Shown here: piece by piece, positions 8,478 through 16,732 of the stretch | How positions within the stretch are numbered: position 1 is the first letter of the stretch | How the letters are laid out: each line of letters opens with the position of its first letter | Origin: Halorubrum xinjiangense | Lineage (GTDB): Archaea; Halobacteriota; Halobacteria; Halobacteriales; Haloferacaceae | Direction of reading: 5' to 3' | DNA: 64,000 nucleotides | Assembly: GCF_900102375.1 (NCBI RefSeq) | Contig: NZ_FNBO01000011.1 | Coordinates: forward strand, 52,870-116,869 | The notes under the pieces: model-generated | The model's input: the letters and a program-made list of their open reading frames with translations, nothing else | Databases searched by the model: none | Told to the model about the DNA's origin: nothing | Made by a program: the position numbers and the translations under genes

Positions 8478-9320
8478 TTACAGTAAGTTCTCTATCCTCT
8501 GTCTCAGGAGGTTAAAATACGCTTCACGGGCAGCACTTCCATTGAAATCTCCTAGGTCCTTGATTTTCCCCTGTTCAGCATACGAATTGAGTATCGGCTC
8601 TATCAACGCCGACTTCTGAAACTGATTAAATCGAACATTCGTATTAGTTGGATGGATAGCTGGGATCAATGTCCAATCCGGTGTCTCAAACTTGTCAAAA
8701 AACCCTTCCTCAAGTTTTGGAGCGTTTGATTTTGGAGGTAACGAGTCAAATCGTGAGAATACTGCCTTGGTTGCTGGACTACCAAGGGTCACAACTATCT
8801 TCGGTTTGATCAGTTTCAACTCCTCTGATAGATACTCAGTGCAGTGATCTGCTGCTTCGGAATAGTCGCCTTCGTCCGGCAAAAAAGGTTCGTCTAAGTC
8901 ATCGTATGTCTCGTGACACTTTTTAGCGTTAGTAAGATAATATTTGTAAGACGGGGAATCACTTGGCTCCTTTAGAGGCGCTTTTTTACCTACTGCTATC
9001 TCAAGAAGATGGTCACTGAACATAGCAGAATTGTCTCTTGGGAATTCAGATGGACTCCAATCTCTGGTGGCCATTCGTTTCTTAGCCTCTGTTAATGATA
9101 TCCCTTCTCTATGCCACTCAGTAGGTGGTTTATCTGTATTTGTGCCAGGTTCTTTACCAATGAAAACAACATCTGCATCGAGGTTACCTTCCCGGCTTGC
9201 AGCAAAAAAGGGGCGACTAAATCCGCCTGTTGCCCAGTGTGGACAGGTCTTACAGGGCTGTTGACTTTGGTGCCAATTTGACTCTATTTGTTGGAGATAC
9301 GAGTGTAAGTCTTCACTCAT
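8478..9320 (-). CDS. Uracil-DNA glycosylase superfamily protein
   Basis: This 280-residue protein resembles family 4/5-like uracil-DNA glycosylases. It has a Cys-rich N-terminal element (CKTCPHW) that may supply iron-sulfur ligands, motif A-like DVVFIGKEPGTN, a YYLTNAKKCH strand, KIVVTLGSPATKAVF, and motif B-like IPAIHPTNTNVRFN. It would act on damaged bases or in a specialised DNA-processing role. The start at 9320 gives MSEDLHSYLQQ. A longer frame would begin inside the terminal repeat of the nested cassette. The nested cassette is inserted 34 bases upstream of this start, into the promoter region. Confidence 0.75.
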   Translation of the reverse strand: MSEDLHSYLQQIESNWHQSQQPCKTCPHWATGGFSRPFFAASREGNLDADVVFIGKEPGTNTDKPPTEWHREGISLTEAKKRMATRDWSPSEFPRDNSAMFSDHLLEIAVGKKAPLKEPSDSPSYKYYLTNAKKCHETYDDLDEPFLPDEGDYSEAADHCTEYLSEELKLIKPKIVVTLGSPATKAVFSRFDSLPPKSNAPKLEEGFFDKFETPDWTLIPAIHPTNTNVRFNQFQKSALIEPILNSYAEQGKIKDLGDFNGSAAREAYFNLLRQRIENLL

Positions 9321-9354
9321 TATCATTGGCAAGTAAGTCAATACAAAAATAAGT

Positions 9355-9729
9355 GGCTCTGTTGAAATCCTCAACAGTTGATATTTTCACAACTCTGATC
9401 GCTCAGTACCGGATCTCTATGGATCGATGTGGTGTACCGCTTCAGGAGACAGGAGTCGGTCGGTGGGCAACGCAACCCACCCGTTCGGGAGAACACGAAC
9501 CTTGCCTTGGTGAAGCACCTTCTCTTGTTCTAAATCCCCATACACGGTCGCGTTTTCGTAATCAACTAAGAGTTGATCCGGGAGTTCATCAGGTACGAAG
9601 ACCATATTTGACGGACCGTTCCTGCGAGCATAGTTCTTGTCACAAGCCGAGATACGGTCGCTTTGGGGCTCGCATCAACCGGCTGTTTCATGCGAAAAAA
9701 TATTTGAAGAATAGGATTTCAACAAAGCC
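9355..9729. mobile_element. Nested 375-bp cassette with perfect 8-bp target duplication
   Basis: Left end GGCTCTGTTGAAATCCT (9355-9371) and right end AGGATTTCAACAAAGCC (9713-9729) are inverted repeats (16 of 17). The element is flanked by the perfect octamer AAATAAGT at 9347-9354 and 9730-9737. This proves a transposition event, and an 8-base duplication is as I recall for the ISH1 group of the IS5 family. It carries a 62-residue reading frame and no transposase. The right subterminal block GGCTGTTTCA is shared with the copies at 5400, 61500 and 63955. Confidence 0.88.
9417..9605 (-). CDS. Small cassette-borne hypothetical protein
   Basis: This 62-residue protein reads MVFVPDELPDQLLVDYENA, then VYGDLEQEKVLHQGKVRVLPNGWVALPTDRL and a short tail. 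It looks like a compact beta-rich fold with acidic composition, as expected of a real halophile protein. It is the only coding frame inside the nested cassette, so it is the cassette's passenger. I do not recognise the family. Confidence 0.55.
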   Translation of the reverse strand: MVFVPDELPDQLLVDYENATVYGDLEQEKVLHQGKVRVLPNGWVALPTDRLLSPEAVHHIDP

Positions 9730-9737
9730 AAATAAGT

Positions 9738-9980
9738 ATTCATCATAGTATACCATTTTAATAAGAAGCAGAATCAGTAAAACCGGTGATGAATACATCC
9801 TCTGTATCTCGCACACTGACCCTCTCAGTTCTTAAGAATTTCAACAGAGCCAAAGAAGTCTGTCAGGCCCGGCTATCTGAATTCTATCCTCCGTAGGATA
9901 CCACCGGCACGATCTTGGGGGTTATGGTACAGACTCGTGAGAACTGTTCAGTCCTGTCTCACGCGAGGTCGTATACGAGG
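9738..9980. other. Intergenic stretch holding an IS right end
   Basis: No gene is seen between the nested cassette and xseB. The stretch holds the right terminus of the outer element (ends 9851). It also holds a TGTATCTCGCACA segment (about 9801) that recurs in opposite orientation, as part of GATACAGGG repeats, near 13813, 16594 and 62616. Confidence 0.5.
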
Positions 9981-10199
9981 TCACTCCGCAGTCTCCCCAT
10001 CGAGTTCGTCGCTGTCGATCTCGATGATGTCACCGTCACCGACATCAAGCGTATCTCGAAGCACCGTAAGCTTCTCATCTGCCTCCTCACGCAGTTCTTT
10101 GGCCGTCTCGAGTCCGACTTCACCGTCTTCAAGCGTTTCAGCGATTTCTTCAAGGCGATCAATTGTGCCGCCAATATCGACGTCGTCGTGCTGACTCAT
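9981..10199 (-). CDS. xseB: Exodeoxyribonuclease VII small subunit
   Basis: The 72-residue, all-helical acidic protein reads IGGTIDRLEEIAETLEDGEVGLETAKELREEADEKLTVL. It matches the XseB pattern (a short helical hairpin with a conserved LE.GE..LE motif). XseB binds the C-terminal region of XseA to form the enzyme that degrades single-stranded DNA from both ends. The start at 10199 (MSQHDDVD) fits the family better than one ten codons upstream. It lies 33 bases downstream of xseA on the same strand. Confidence 0.88.
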   Translation of the reverse strand: MSQHDDVDIGGTIDRLEEIAETLEDGEVGLETAKELREEADEKLTVLRDTLDVGDGDIIEIDSDELDGETAE

Positions 10200-10232
10200 A
10201 CCTGTGTGATTACCGCCCAGCCTTTTCAACCC

Positions 10233-11630
10233 TCAGAGAACACCCACGGCGAGTGCCAGCAACGTAAGCCCCAGCACGACAAGCAATACAATAACGGCAA
10301 CTCGGAGGCGTCGAGCCTCACTCTGCCCGGCTTGTACGCGGGCGTCGGTTTCGATCTCGCGGTACCCATCCTCGATTCGAGCTTCGAGCGCCCCCAGCTC
10401 ACGGGCAACGCGTGTCTGATACGCCGTGTCGATCCGCGATTCGAGCCCCGCTACTCGACGCTGCGCGGCCCGAACAGTCACCGCATCCGTCTCCACAGCA
10501 TGTTCGAGGGCCTGGTACGCGTCATTCAGTTGGGTTTCGATCGCAGTCAGCCGCGACGTGACAAGCGCCTCGTACGCGACCGTGATCCGGTGTTCAAGAT
10601 CAGCGGTGCGCTGCCGTGTCGCCTCCCGAGCCTGCGCTCGCTGTTGAAGCGTTTGGAGCCCAGCGTCAAGCCGTTGGGTGAGTGCCGCCACGCGGTCGGT
10701 GACGACCGAGGTGTAGGCACGATCCACTCGGTGTTCAATATCGGCGACGCGCTGGCGAACTGAAGCGAGGTCCGGGGCGACCGCCACACCAGCGTCGGTT
10801 GGCGTCATCGACCGGTGATCCGCTACCGCCTCCGCAAGTGTCTCGTCATCTTCGTGCCCAACCGCAACGACCGTCGGTGTCGCACAATCAGCGATCGCTC
10901 GAACGACCGGTTCCTCATTGAAACACCACAGATCCGCGTCAGCGCCCCCACCACGCGTCACCACAATCACATCGATTGCCGAGTCCTGCTCTAGTCGTCG
11001 CACCGCAGTAACGAGTGAGGCGACTGCGGCCTCGCCTTGGACTGTCGCGCCACAGACTGTGATCGGAACCCCCGGATGTCGCGCCCGGACCGCTTCCTCG
11101 AAGTCACGGCGAGCGGACCCAGACAGCGACGTCACAACCCCGATATGGCGCGGATACTCCGGGAGCCGTTGGGTCGCCTCCTCATCAAGCAATCCATCTT
11201 CCGCCAGCTCGGCCCGAAGCGCAGCGAGATTCTCTGACCGGTCTGACTCACCGACCGGCCAGAAGTTCTTCACCGCGAGCTGTGTGCGGCCATCATCGTG
11301 ATAGAAATCAACGGTTGCGCGAACAATCGTCTCAGTTCCTTCCTCCAACTCATGGGTAACCGCCTCGCGCTGGTGGGCCCACATGATACACGAAATGGTA
11401 GCGTCGTCGTCTAAATCGCGCAAATCGAAGAACGTCCCGAAGTCATACCGGTTAATGTCTGAGACCTCACCGACGACATATGACGGAAGCCGATCCTGCG
11501 CCGCATCCAACACCGACCCAATCTCTGCGTTCAGATCCCCAACTGACCACACATTCCCTTCCGGAACTGATGGATCCTCTGGGCGCGGATCGTGCGTATC
11601 GGCCATCTGGTCTGCGGTTTCATCTCTCAC
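10233..11630 (-). CDS. xseA: Exodeoxyribonuclease VII large subunit with a C-terminal membrane anchor
   Basis: This 465-residue protein has the XseA layout. An OB-fold lies at about residues 25-125. The catalytic block from about 135 to 285 includes VTSLSGSARRDF, VVTRGGGADADLWCFNEEPVVRAI and VAVGHEDDETLAEAVADHRSMTPTDAG. The C-terminal part contains three repeats of about 51 residues that each begin like RVADIEHR...AY and form long helices. The last 22 residues are a hydrophobic transmembrane segment (VAVIVLLVVLGLTLLALAVG), which ordinary bacterial XseA lacks. An ATG eight codons later is an alternative start. Confidence 0.92.
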   Translation of the reverse strand: MRDETADQMADTHDPRPEDPSVPEGNVWSVGDLNAEIGSVLDAAQDRLPSYVVGEVSDINRYDFGTFFDLRDLDDDATISCIMWAHQREAVTHELEEGTETIVRATVDFYHDDGRTQLAVKNFWPVGESDRSENLAALRAELAEDGLLDEEATQRLPEYPRHIGVVTSLSGSARRDFEEAVRARHPGVPITVCGATVQGEAAVASLVTAVRRLEQDSAIDVIVVTRGGGADADLWCFNEEPVVRAIADCATPTVVAVGHEDDETLAEAVADHRSMTPTDAGVAVAPDLASVRQRVADIEHRVDRAYTSVVTDRVAALTQRLDAGLQTLQQRAQAREATRQRTADLEHRITVAYEALVTSRLTAIETQLNDAYQALEHAVETDAVTVRAAQRRVAGLESRIDTAYQTRVARELGALEARIEDGYREIETDARVQAGQSEARRLRVAVIVLLVVLGLTLLALAVGVL

Positions 11631-11803
11631 GGCTTGAGTCTGGCTCTCTTCTGCAGATCTCTCTCGGAGTAGAGTTGCGTGTTCGCTGATGTAGTCAACT
11701 TAGGACCGCCCGGGTCTGCTGATGTTCTCTGGTGCTGGTAAGAACCGTTTGCTGAATGTAGAGCTTGTATACAGCATGAGCTGACTTTCCCGTCACAGCT
11801 ATT

Positions 11804-13666
11804 TTAGTTGTTATTCGAGAGGCGTCGTTTGATCAAATACCCGACCCCTCCCACCGCTGCGAGTGCCTGTACGACCCCGAACCCAGGTTGTTCGTCAGCT
11901 GTCGCTTCATCTTGATCCATGGTTGAGTTATCTTCTTCAGAATCAGCATCTGTGGGAGCGTCTTGGGTATCCGTCTCAGTACTTTCCTCGTCATCTACCA
12001 CAACTGGGTCTTCAATAGTTGTTCCATTCACACTCAGGATGAATTCTCCTGTCTCCTCAAACGTCGTTTCCAATTCAACAGTTTCTCTACTATTCGGATC
12101 TACCTGGACCTCCGTTGCTTCAACTTCGGTTCCATCAACAGCGAGAGAGATGGTTGTTGATGATCCGACATCAGTCCGATTTGTTGCCACTACGCTTACC
12201 GTTACAGTGTCTCCAACATGTGCTTCGCTAGCGAATTCCTGAAGGGCCACATGAACTAACTCGAAGTCTTCTTCGATCTGTTCTTTGTGGAACTCGACTG
12301 CCTCTACCCTGTATTCCCAATCTGGTGAGTGAGGTTGTCCCTCAAATGTCCTGAACGTCGCAGGAACGTCGAGATGATCGTACATTTCGCGGCTGGTTTC
12401 AAACCGTTCGTCAACCTGTAACGTCCCAAAAATCTCTTCGATCGCTTGGCTGATCTCTCGGTGATCGCCTCTGAATCGTTTGTAAGTATAATTATCGGGA
12501 TCGTCAGGGTCTTGATCTTCACCACCGATCCACCGGAACTGCTCAATGTCCATCCACGCTTCTTTGTTGAACGCCTCTCCGGTGAGTTCTTCCAAATTCC
12601 CCGCTCCTATCGGAAATGGAACCGTTGTTCGTTCTGGGTCGCCATGAACTGGGAGGTCATCAGTGACCTCTTCGACCGGAAGGAAGGAGTATCCATTCGC
12701 ACCAGCAGACAAAGCGTTGATATATTCCGGATGAAGTGGGGCGACTCTTTCGATAAAATCGGCAGCAGCGGATCCTCCGTCGTAATGGACTTGATCTGCT
12801 ATCGTGAATATTCCTTCGTTAAGTCGGGATTGGGCATCCTCAATCATCGCTATGAATTGGCGATCAACACGCTCACGTCGCGGATCAGTGATCTCAATTT
12901 CGTGAGCTAAGGTCAACTCATGCGGCTCCAATCCGAGAAACCCTTCTGTCAATGTGAGAGGGACACTCACCACGGGACAGTTCATTGCATTAGCAATGCG
13001 CCCCGTCGTACCGCCATCAGGCCGTCGGGCCCCCTCGACCCGTTCTTCAAACTCACCCCAGGGAGACGCTGTAACCACCAGCGGCCGCTCCCGAGAGTCA
13101 TTCACAGATTCTTCAATTGAACGGATATCTGGTGTATAGAGGAAATATGGGGAATGGAACCCGGCGTCAGGATCTGCTTCGATCTTTTGGACTCCCGGTT
13201 CAGTTCCATACGGGGGTCCAAAGGGGTTGGCACCGTCAACGGTCTCAGAAATACGAACCTCAGCGCTCACTGTATCATACGATTGGCCACCACCTATCGG
13301 GTACAGTGATGTCCTTACAGATTGAGACTCAGGGATAGGGTCATCGAGTTCAACCTCCCAGTTGGTGGATTCTGTTCCTGCCTCGATCTCCATCGCCTTA
13401 TACACTGGTCGTTCATCCGTATCTTGAAATATCTGAAATACTCCGTCAACATCGGTTTCAAACGATTCTATTACGACAGATTCCCCATCCGATACTTGAT
13501 CGGGAACTTCGATAGTAACGTTCGTGTCTTCTTCTTCTTGGGCCAGAGTTCGTTCGCTGAACCCGACGATACCTGCTGTAGAAATCCCTGTCATTTGGAG
13601 TATTCGTCGTCGCTGTACTTCGGTAGGTCGTGAATCCATTGTCATGTTGCTTCTTTTTGAAGACAA
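11804..13666 (-). CDS. Secreted alpha/beta-hydrolase-like surface protein with PGF-CTERM anchor
   Basis: This 620-residue secreted protein begins with a twin-arginine-like signal (QRRRILQMTG followed by a hydrophobic stretch and TLAQEE). A beta-sandwich domain precedes a central region with an esterase-like layout (VVTASPWGEFEER, ISALSAGANGYSF-like SAGANGYSF, about residue 320). A CARDB-like domain (about 465-555, VTVSVVATNRTDVGSS) follows, then an acidic Thr/Ser linker and a C-terminus of the type PGFGVVQALAAVGGVGYLIKRR. That ending is the PGF-CTERM signal cut by archaeosortase A, so it is probably lipid-anchored in the cell surface. The catalytic assignment is tentative. Confidence 0.7.
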   Translation of the reverse strand: MSSKRSNMTMDSRPTEVQRRRILQMTGISTAGIVGFSERTLAQEEEDTNVTIEVPDQVSDGESVVIESFETDVDGVFQIFQDTDERPVYKAMEIEAGTESTNWEVELDDPIPESQSVRTSLYPIGGGQSYDTVSAEVRISETVDGANPFGPPYGTEPGVQKIEADPDAGFHSPYFLYTPDIRSIEESVNDSRERPLVVTASPWGEFEERVEGARRPDGGTTGRIANAMNCPVVSVPLTLTEGFLGLEPHELTLAHEIEITDPRRERVDRQFIAMIEDAQSRLNEGIFTIADQVHYDGGSAAADFIERVAPLHPEYINALSAGANGYSFLPVEEVTDDLPVHGDPERTTVPFPIGAGNLEELTGEAFNKEAWMDIEQFRWIGGEDQDPDDPDNYTYKRFRGDHREISQAIEEIFGTLQVDERFETSREMYDHLDVPATFRTFEGQPHSPDWEYRVEAVEFHKEQIEEDFELVHVALQEFASEAHVGDTVTVSVVATNRTDVGSSTTISLAVDGTEVEATEVQVDPNSRETVELETTFEETGEFILSVNGTTIEDPVVVDDEESTETDTQDAPTDADSEEDNSTMDQDEATADEQPGFGVVQALAAVGGVGYLIKRRLSNNN

Positions 13667-13697
13667 AAAAGTGAGGGGATGTCGAAGTTAGATCATC

Positions 13698-13823
13698 GGC
13701 TCTGTGGAAATCCTCAGCAAGTGATATGTTCTGTTCGGATTGCGGTCAATACAGGTTACACACTTACTGAGACCAGCAACTATTCCTTAGAAATCTGTCA
13801 GAAACGCGGTACAAGATACAGGG
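13698..13823 (+). repeat. IS5-type left-end remnant and GATACAGGG repeat
   Basis: GGCTCTGTGGAAATCCTCAG at 13698 matches the left ends at 8260, 9355 and 62682. It extends into GTGATATGTTCTGTTCGG and TCAATACAG, shared with 4911 and 8260. About 110 bases on, CGGTACAAGATACAGGG (13807-13823) recurs exactly at 62610-62626. No partner right end was found downstream in the same orientation, so this is a remnant or a disrupted cassette. Confidence 0.6.
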
Positions 13824-13911
13824 GGTGTAGTCATCATCAGCGACGAGGTCGTCATCGAAGGAAGCTCAATATTGGAGCTAATAACAATATCGTGTCCAAT
13901 TCTGAACGAGT

Positions 13912-15195
13912 TTGCTTCGGCACATTCATACTTACTCATTAGTTACATTTGGTATATCCGTGTTCACACTTGTCGCACTAACTCTTGTTTGGAGTGTGTT
14001 CGTTCTGTACTCACTGTCTGTTCTATTTTGGCTATACGAAGTCCTCATTCTCGCTCGCAACCAGTTAGTCTCGTCTGATGAGCTGGTATACGGTCACGAC
14101 GACGTACAGGTGCGGATATTGACGATTGGTGCTGAAGCCGTCGTTCAAGCAACAGTCAACTCGGTCCCAGATGGGGTCGATGATATTCGAGTTATTGCCG
14201 AAGAAGATATCCAAATTAGCGGGGCAACGGTACACGTAGTCCCTGATGAATTCGAGTGTAAGGCCCGACATAAGGGACGCGCGCTCGAATGGGCTCGTCG
14301 AAACGTTCCATGCTCTCATGAGTTTATTCTGTATTTAGACGAAGATACTATCGTTCAGCAATTCCGGGGCTTGCCCGACGCGGACGTTGTCCAAATCACC
14401 GAGATGCCGCTGTACACCGGCTCGTGGATCGCGTATTTATCGGAAACATTCCGTATCGGCTACCAGTACGAGCAACGTGCCTTCGGCCGGTTCAAATATC
14501 CACTCTACGCATGGGGCGGTGGGATTGCCATTCGAAAATCGTTAGAAGATGCGATTACGTGGGATACAGAGACGATCACAGAGGATACGAATTTTATTTG
14601 GCGCGCAGCGCAGACAGGCGAGCTTGATTTCCGGGTTCTCAATCTGAAGTTTCGGAATCAGGCTCCGCCATCGCTTCGCGGAATGTTTCGACAGCGGCGA
14701 CGATGGTTCGCCGGCACCCAGAACTCTTCAGACTTGCTTCCACAAAAGTACCGTCTCTTTCTCGGCTTCCGGATGGTTGCGTGGTCGTTGTCTCCACTGA
14801 TCCCCGTCATGTCGTTGCTGCTGTTTTTATTCCCGCAGTTTCTCCCACAACCGCTATTTTATCAATTCGGCTCATTGGCCATGTTTCTCGTCTTATTTGT
14901 GATCACGCTCGTCGGCGTGTTCGTGTATATCCGGCGCGAGCGGGTTCCACTGTTGGCTATCCCGTTGACGCCTCTGTTAGTCGTTTTAAATACTGTTGGC
15001 GCACTGTGGGGGTGGGTTTCTCCCGTACAGACTTTTGCTGTGACTGAAAAAGTCGCACCAAATACTGAGAAGGTCTCACCGGAAACGATAGAAGGCAAAA
15101 ACCCGTGGCTTGAGGAAGGCGGTCTCAAAAACCACGATGGCGAAAAATTACTTATTGAAGACGGTGGTTTTGAGGATGTAGTGTTCGATGATTAA
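13912..15195 (+). CDS. Membrane glycosyltransferase family 2
   Basis: This 427-residue protein has two N-terminal hydrophobic helices, then a cytoplasmic GT-A domain. It has a DED motif (LYLDEDTIV, about residue 143), an acceptor/catalytic ED (TITEDTNF) and QRRRWFAGT, the Q/R-x-x-RW hallmark of processive beta-glycosyltransferases. Four more transmembrane helices lie at about residues 290-385, and an acidic tail follows. It probably polymerises or transfers sugars for an exopolysaccharide. TTG is the likely start. The GH16 gene follows about 40 bases later, suggesting a synthesis-and-trimming pair. Confidence 0.8.
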   Translation: MLRHIHTYSLVTFGISVFTLVALTLVWSVFVLYSLSVLFWLYEVLILARNQLVSSDELVYGHDDVQVRILTIGAEAVVQATVNSVPDGVDDIRVIAEEDIQISGATVHVVPDEFECKARHKGRALEWARRNVPCSHEFILYLDEDTIVQQFRGLPDADVVQITEMPLYTGSWIAYLSETFRIGYQYEQRAFGRFKYPLYAWGGGIAIRKSLEDAITWDTETITEDTNFIWRAAQTGELDFRVLNLKFRNQAPPSLRGMFRQRRRWFAGTQNSSDLLPQKYRLFLGFRMVAWSLSPLIPVMSLLLFLFPQFLPQPLFYQFGSLAMFLVLFVITLVGVFVYIRRERVPLLAIPLTPLLVVLNTVGALWGWVSPVQTFAVTEKVAPNTEKVSPETIEGKNPWLEEGGLKNHDGEKLLIEDGGFEDVVFDD

Positions 15196-15234
15196 TTGGT
15201 AGCATGGATCAAATACCATCGGTCAAAATTACAG

Positions 15235-16125
15235 ATGGTGGAATCAGATCAGTTTCGGCGAAGAGATGTACTCGCTACCGTCGGAGCTGTGAGTCTCACT
15301 GGCTGTCTCAGTTCTGGGTTTGACGAGATGCTCTCACAGGATTCACAATCTGGTGGCGGTCTAGATGGGGAGTGGCAACTCGTCGTCGACGAACAGTGGG
15401 GGTCATTTGATACGGATCGATGGGGAGTCGGGTTCATTGACCCTGAAGAGTGGATCCCAAATGATGATGCAACGGTGAGTGCGGACAACGTGACAATCAA
15501 CGACGGGATATGTGAGCTGACAATCGAATCTCAAGGAACTGGCCCGAGTGGTTGTTCTCAAGGTGTGATTAATTCAAGTACCGGCGGGGAGCCTCATCAC
15601 CCGACAGAGGGTATTCCGATCGACCCAACAGTAGGGCAGTACGTTGAAGCACGACTCAAACTCCCCGGGAGAACCGGCATCTTGCCTGCTTTTTGGATGC
15701 AGCCCGCAAATATGAATTGGCCACCGGAGATTGACATTATTGAATTGTTCCAACCGGGAGAGAATCCGGAATCCGAACGCCAGCAACTTCACGTGAATGT
15801 TCACTGGAGCGAGTCGGGAGAGCCAAATGATAGGGAGACCCACACGGATAACCCGTTCTCAATGGATAGTGGCACCGATCTCACTGAGAGTTTCAATACG
15901 TACGGTTGTGCGCTGTTTGAGGACCGAGTCGAATGGTACTTCAACGGAAACCATGTGGTGACGCGTTCAACGCCACCAGCGATGGTCCAATCACTGACTG
16001 CTCCTGAGACCCGTCCGTTCGGGCTAATTTTCTCAAACCACGTTAATCGGGTCGGCCAAGCAAATCTTAATGAGCGATGGACGGAACGCCTCGCTATCGA
16101 TTGGGTTCGGGTATGGGAGCGATAA
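15235..16125 (+). CDS. Secreted glycoside hydrolase family 16 lipoprotein
   Basis: The 296-residue protein has a Tat signal with a lipobox (RRRDVLATVGAVSLTGC). The catalytic domain shows the GH16 signature E-I-D-I-I-E (in PPEIDIIELF, about residue 174) with both catalytic Glu residues. The typical beta-jellyroll strands follow (WYFNGNHVV and LAIDWVRVWE at the C-terminus). GH16 enzymes cut beta-1,3/1,4-glucans or galactans. The ATG at 15235 was chosen because it puts the twin arginines near the N-terminus. It is downstream of the glycosyltransferase gene and probably co-transcribed. Confidence 0.85.
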   Translation: MVESDQFRRRDVLATVGAVSLTGCLSSGFDEMLSQDSQSGGGLDGEWQLVVDEQWGSFDTDRWGVGFIDPEEWIPNDDATVSADNVTINDGICELTIESQGTGPSGCSQGVINSSTGGEPHHPTEGIPIDPTVGQYVEARLKLPGRTGILPAFWMQPANMNWPPEIDIIELFQPGENPESERQQLHVNVHWSESGEPNDRETHTDNPFSMDSGTDLTESFNTYGCALFEDRVEWYFNGNHVVTRSTPPAMVQSLTAPETRPFGLIFSNHVNRVGQANLNERWTERLAIDWVRVWER

Positions 16126-16218
16126 TTGGCCGGACGGAGGACTCGAATTGAACTGGTTCACCGCCATCCATTACACCCTCGAACAGTACATCAACTAGTT
16201 GCTAATCTACAGATGAGC

Positions 16219-16270
16219 GGCTTTGTTAAAATCCCATTCATCAGACACAAAATAGGATGAAACAGCCGGT
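16219..16270 (-). repeat. IS5-type right end in reverse orientation
   Basis: GGCTTTGTTAAAATCCCA at 16219, followed by TCAGACAC, AATAGGATGAAACAGCCGG and TCG, is the reverse complement of the right-end block seen at 5391, 9678, 61495 and 63950. The matching left end was not found to the right, so the element is truncated. Confidence 0.65.
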
Positions 16271-16283
16271 CGCTGAAGAGTGC

Positions 16284-16475
16284 TTACACCGCAGTCAGTT
16301 GGTCTCGTTTTGTGTAGACAATGAGGGCGATGTAACCACCAAAAACTGTGTGTGCGGCATACAGCGTATTTCTCTCAATCATGCCGGAATACCGTGTGAC
16401 TGCTAAGACAAAGAATACGCCATATAGGAGACAAGGGAGCGTAATGTATACTGAAATAGCCTTCTTCGGGGTCAT
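16284..16475 (-). CDS. Small membrane protein beside an IS end
   Basis: This 63-residue protein has two predicted transmembrane helices (about residues 9-27 and 38-55) and a Lys/Arg-rich tail end (VYTKRDQL). I do not recognise it. It sits directly inside an IS5-type right end (16219-16270), the same position that a longer membrane protein gene occupies in the IS at 63569-63946. It may therefore be an IS or cassette passenger. Confidence 0.45.
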   Translation of the reverse strand: MTPKKAISVYITLPCLLYGVFFVLAVTRYSGMIERNTLYAAHTVFGGYIALIVYTKRDQLTAV

Positions 16476-16732
16476 GTTGCTTCGTTTTCAACAACAGTAT
16501 TAAAACCGTCAGATACGGGTGATTTCCACTTCGTCTGTACTGAGCGATCACTCTCTCCCGTAGACCGGCCTCGGTTCGTACCACATTCGCGCCCTGTATC
16601 TCGCACAGGTACCAGATCAAGTCGTTCATCAGTCAAATTTCGCAATTGTCGGTATCGTTACCTAGAAACACGCCCCACACAAGCTCCCCGCGTCACCACG
16701 ACCACACCATAAAAAAGCCGCCCGAAAGCGGG

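Larger units (their letters stand above)
8260..9851. mobile_element. Transposase-less element carrying a UDG-like gene
   Basis: The left terminus GGCTCTGTTGAAATCCT (8260-8276) and the right terminus AGAATTTCAACAGAGCC (9835-9851) are inverted repeats agreeing at 16 of 17 positions. They also match the ends of the IS5-family element at 62682-64000. The flanking octamers CAAGAAGT (8252-8259) and AAAGAAGT (9852-9859) agree at 7 of 8 bases, a likely target-site duplication. The unit contains a uracil-DNA glycosylase-like gene and a second, nested cassette (9355-9729). No transposase is inside. Confidence 0.75.

Noticed and set aside
9321..9374. N-terminal extension MRISTEPLIF of the UDG-like protein
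   Set aside because: It is the translation of the terminal inverted repeat of the nested cassette; the same peptide appears at the other copy near 8280. The family start is at 9320.
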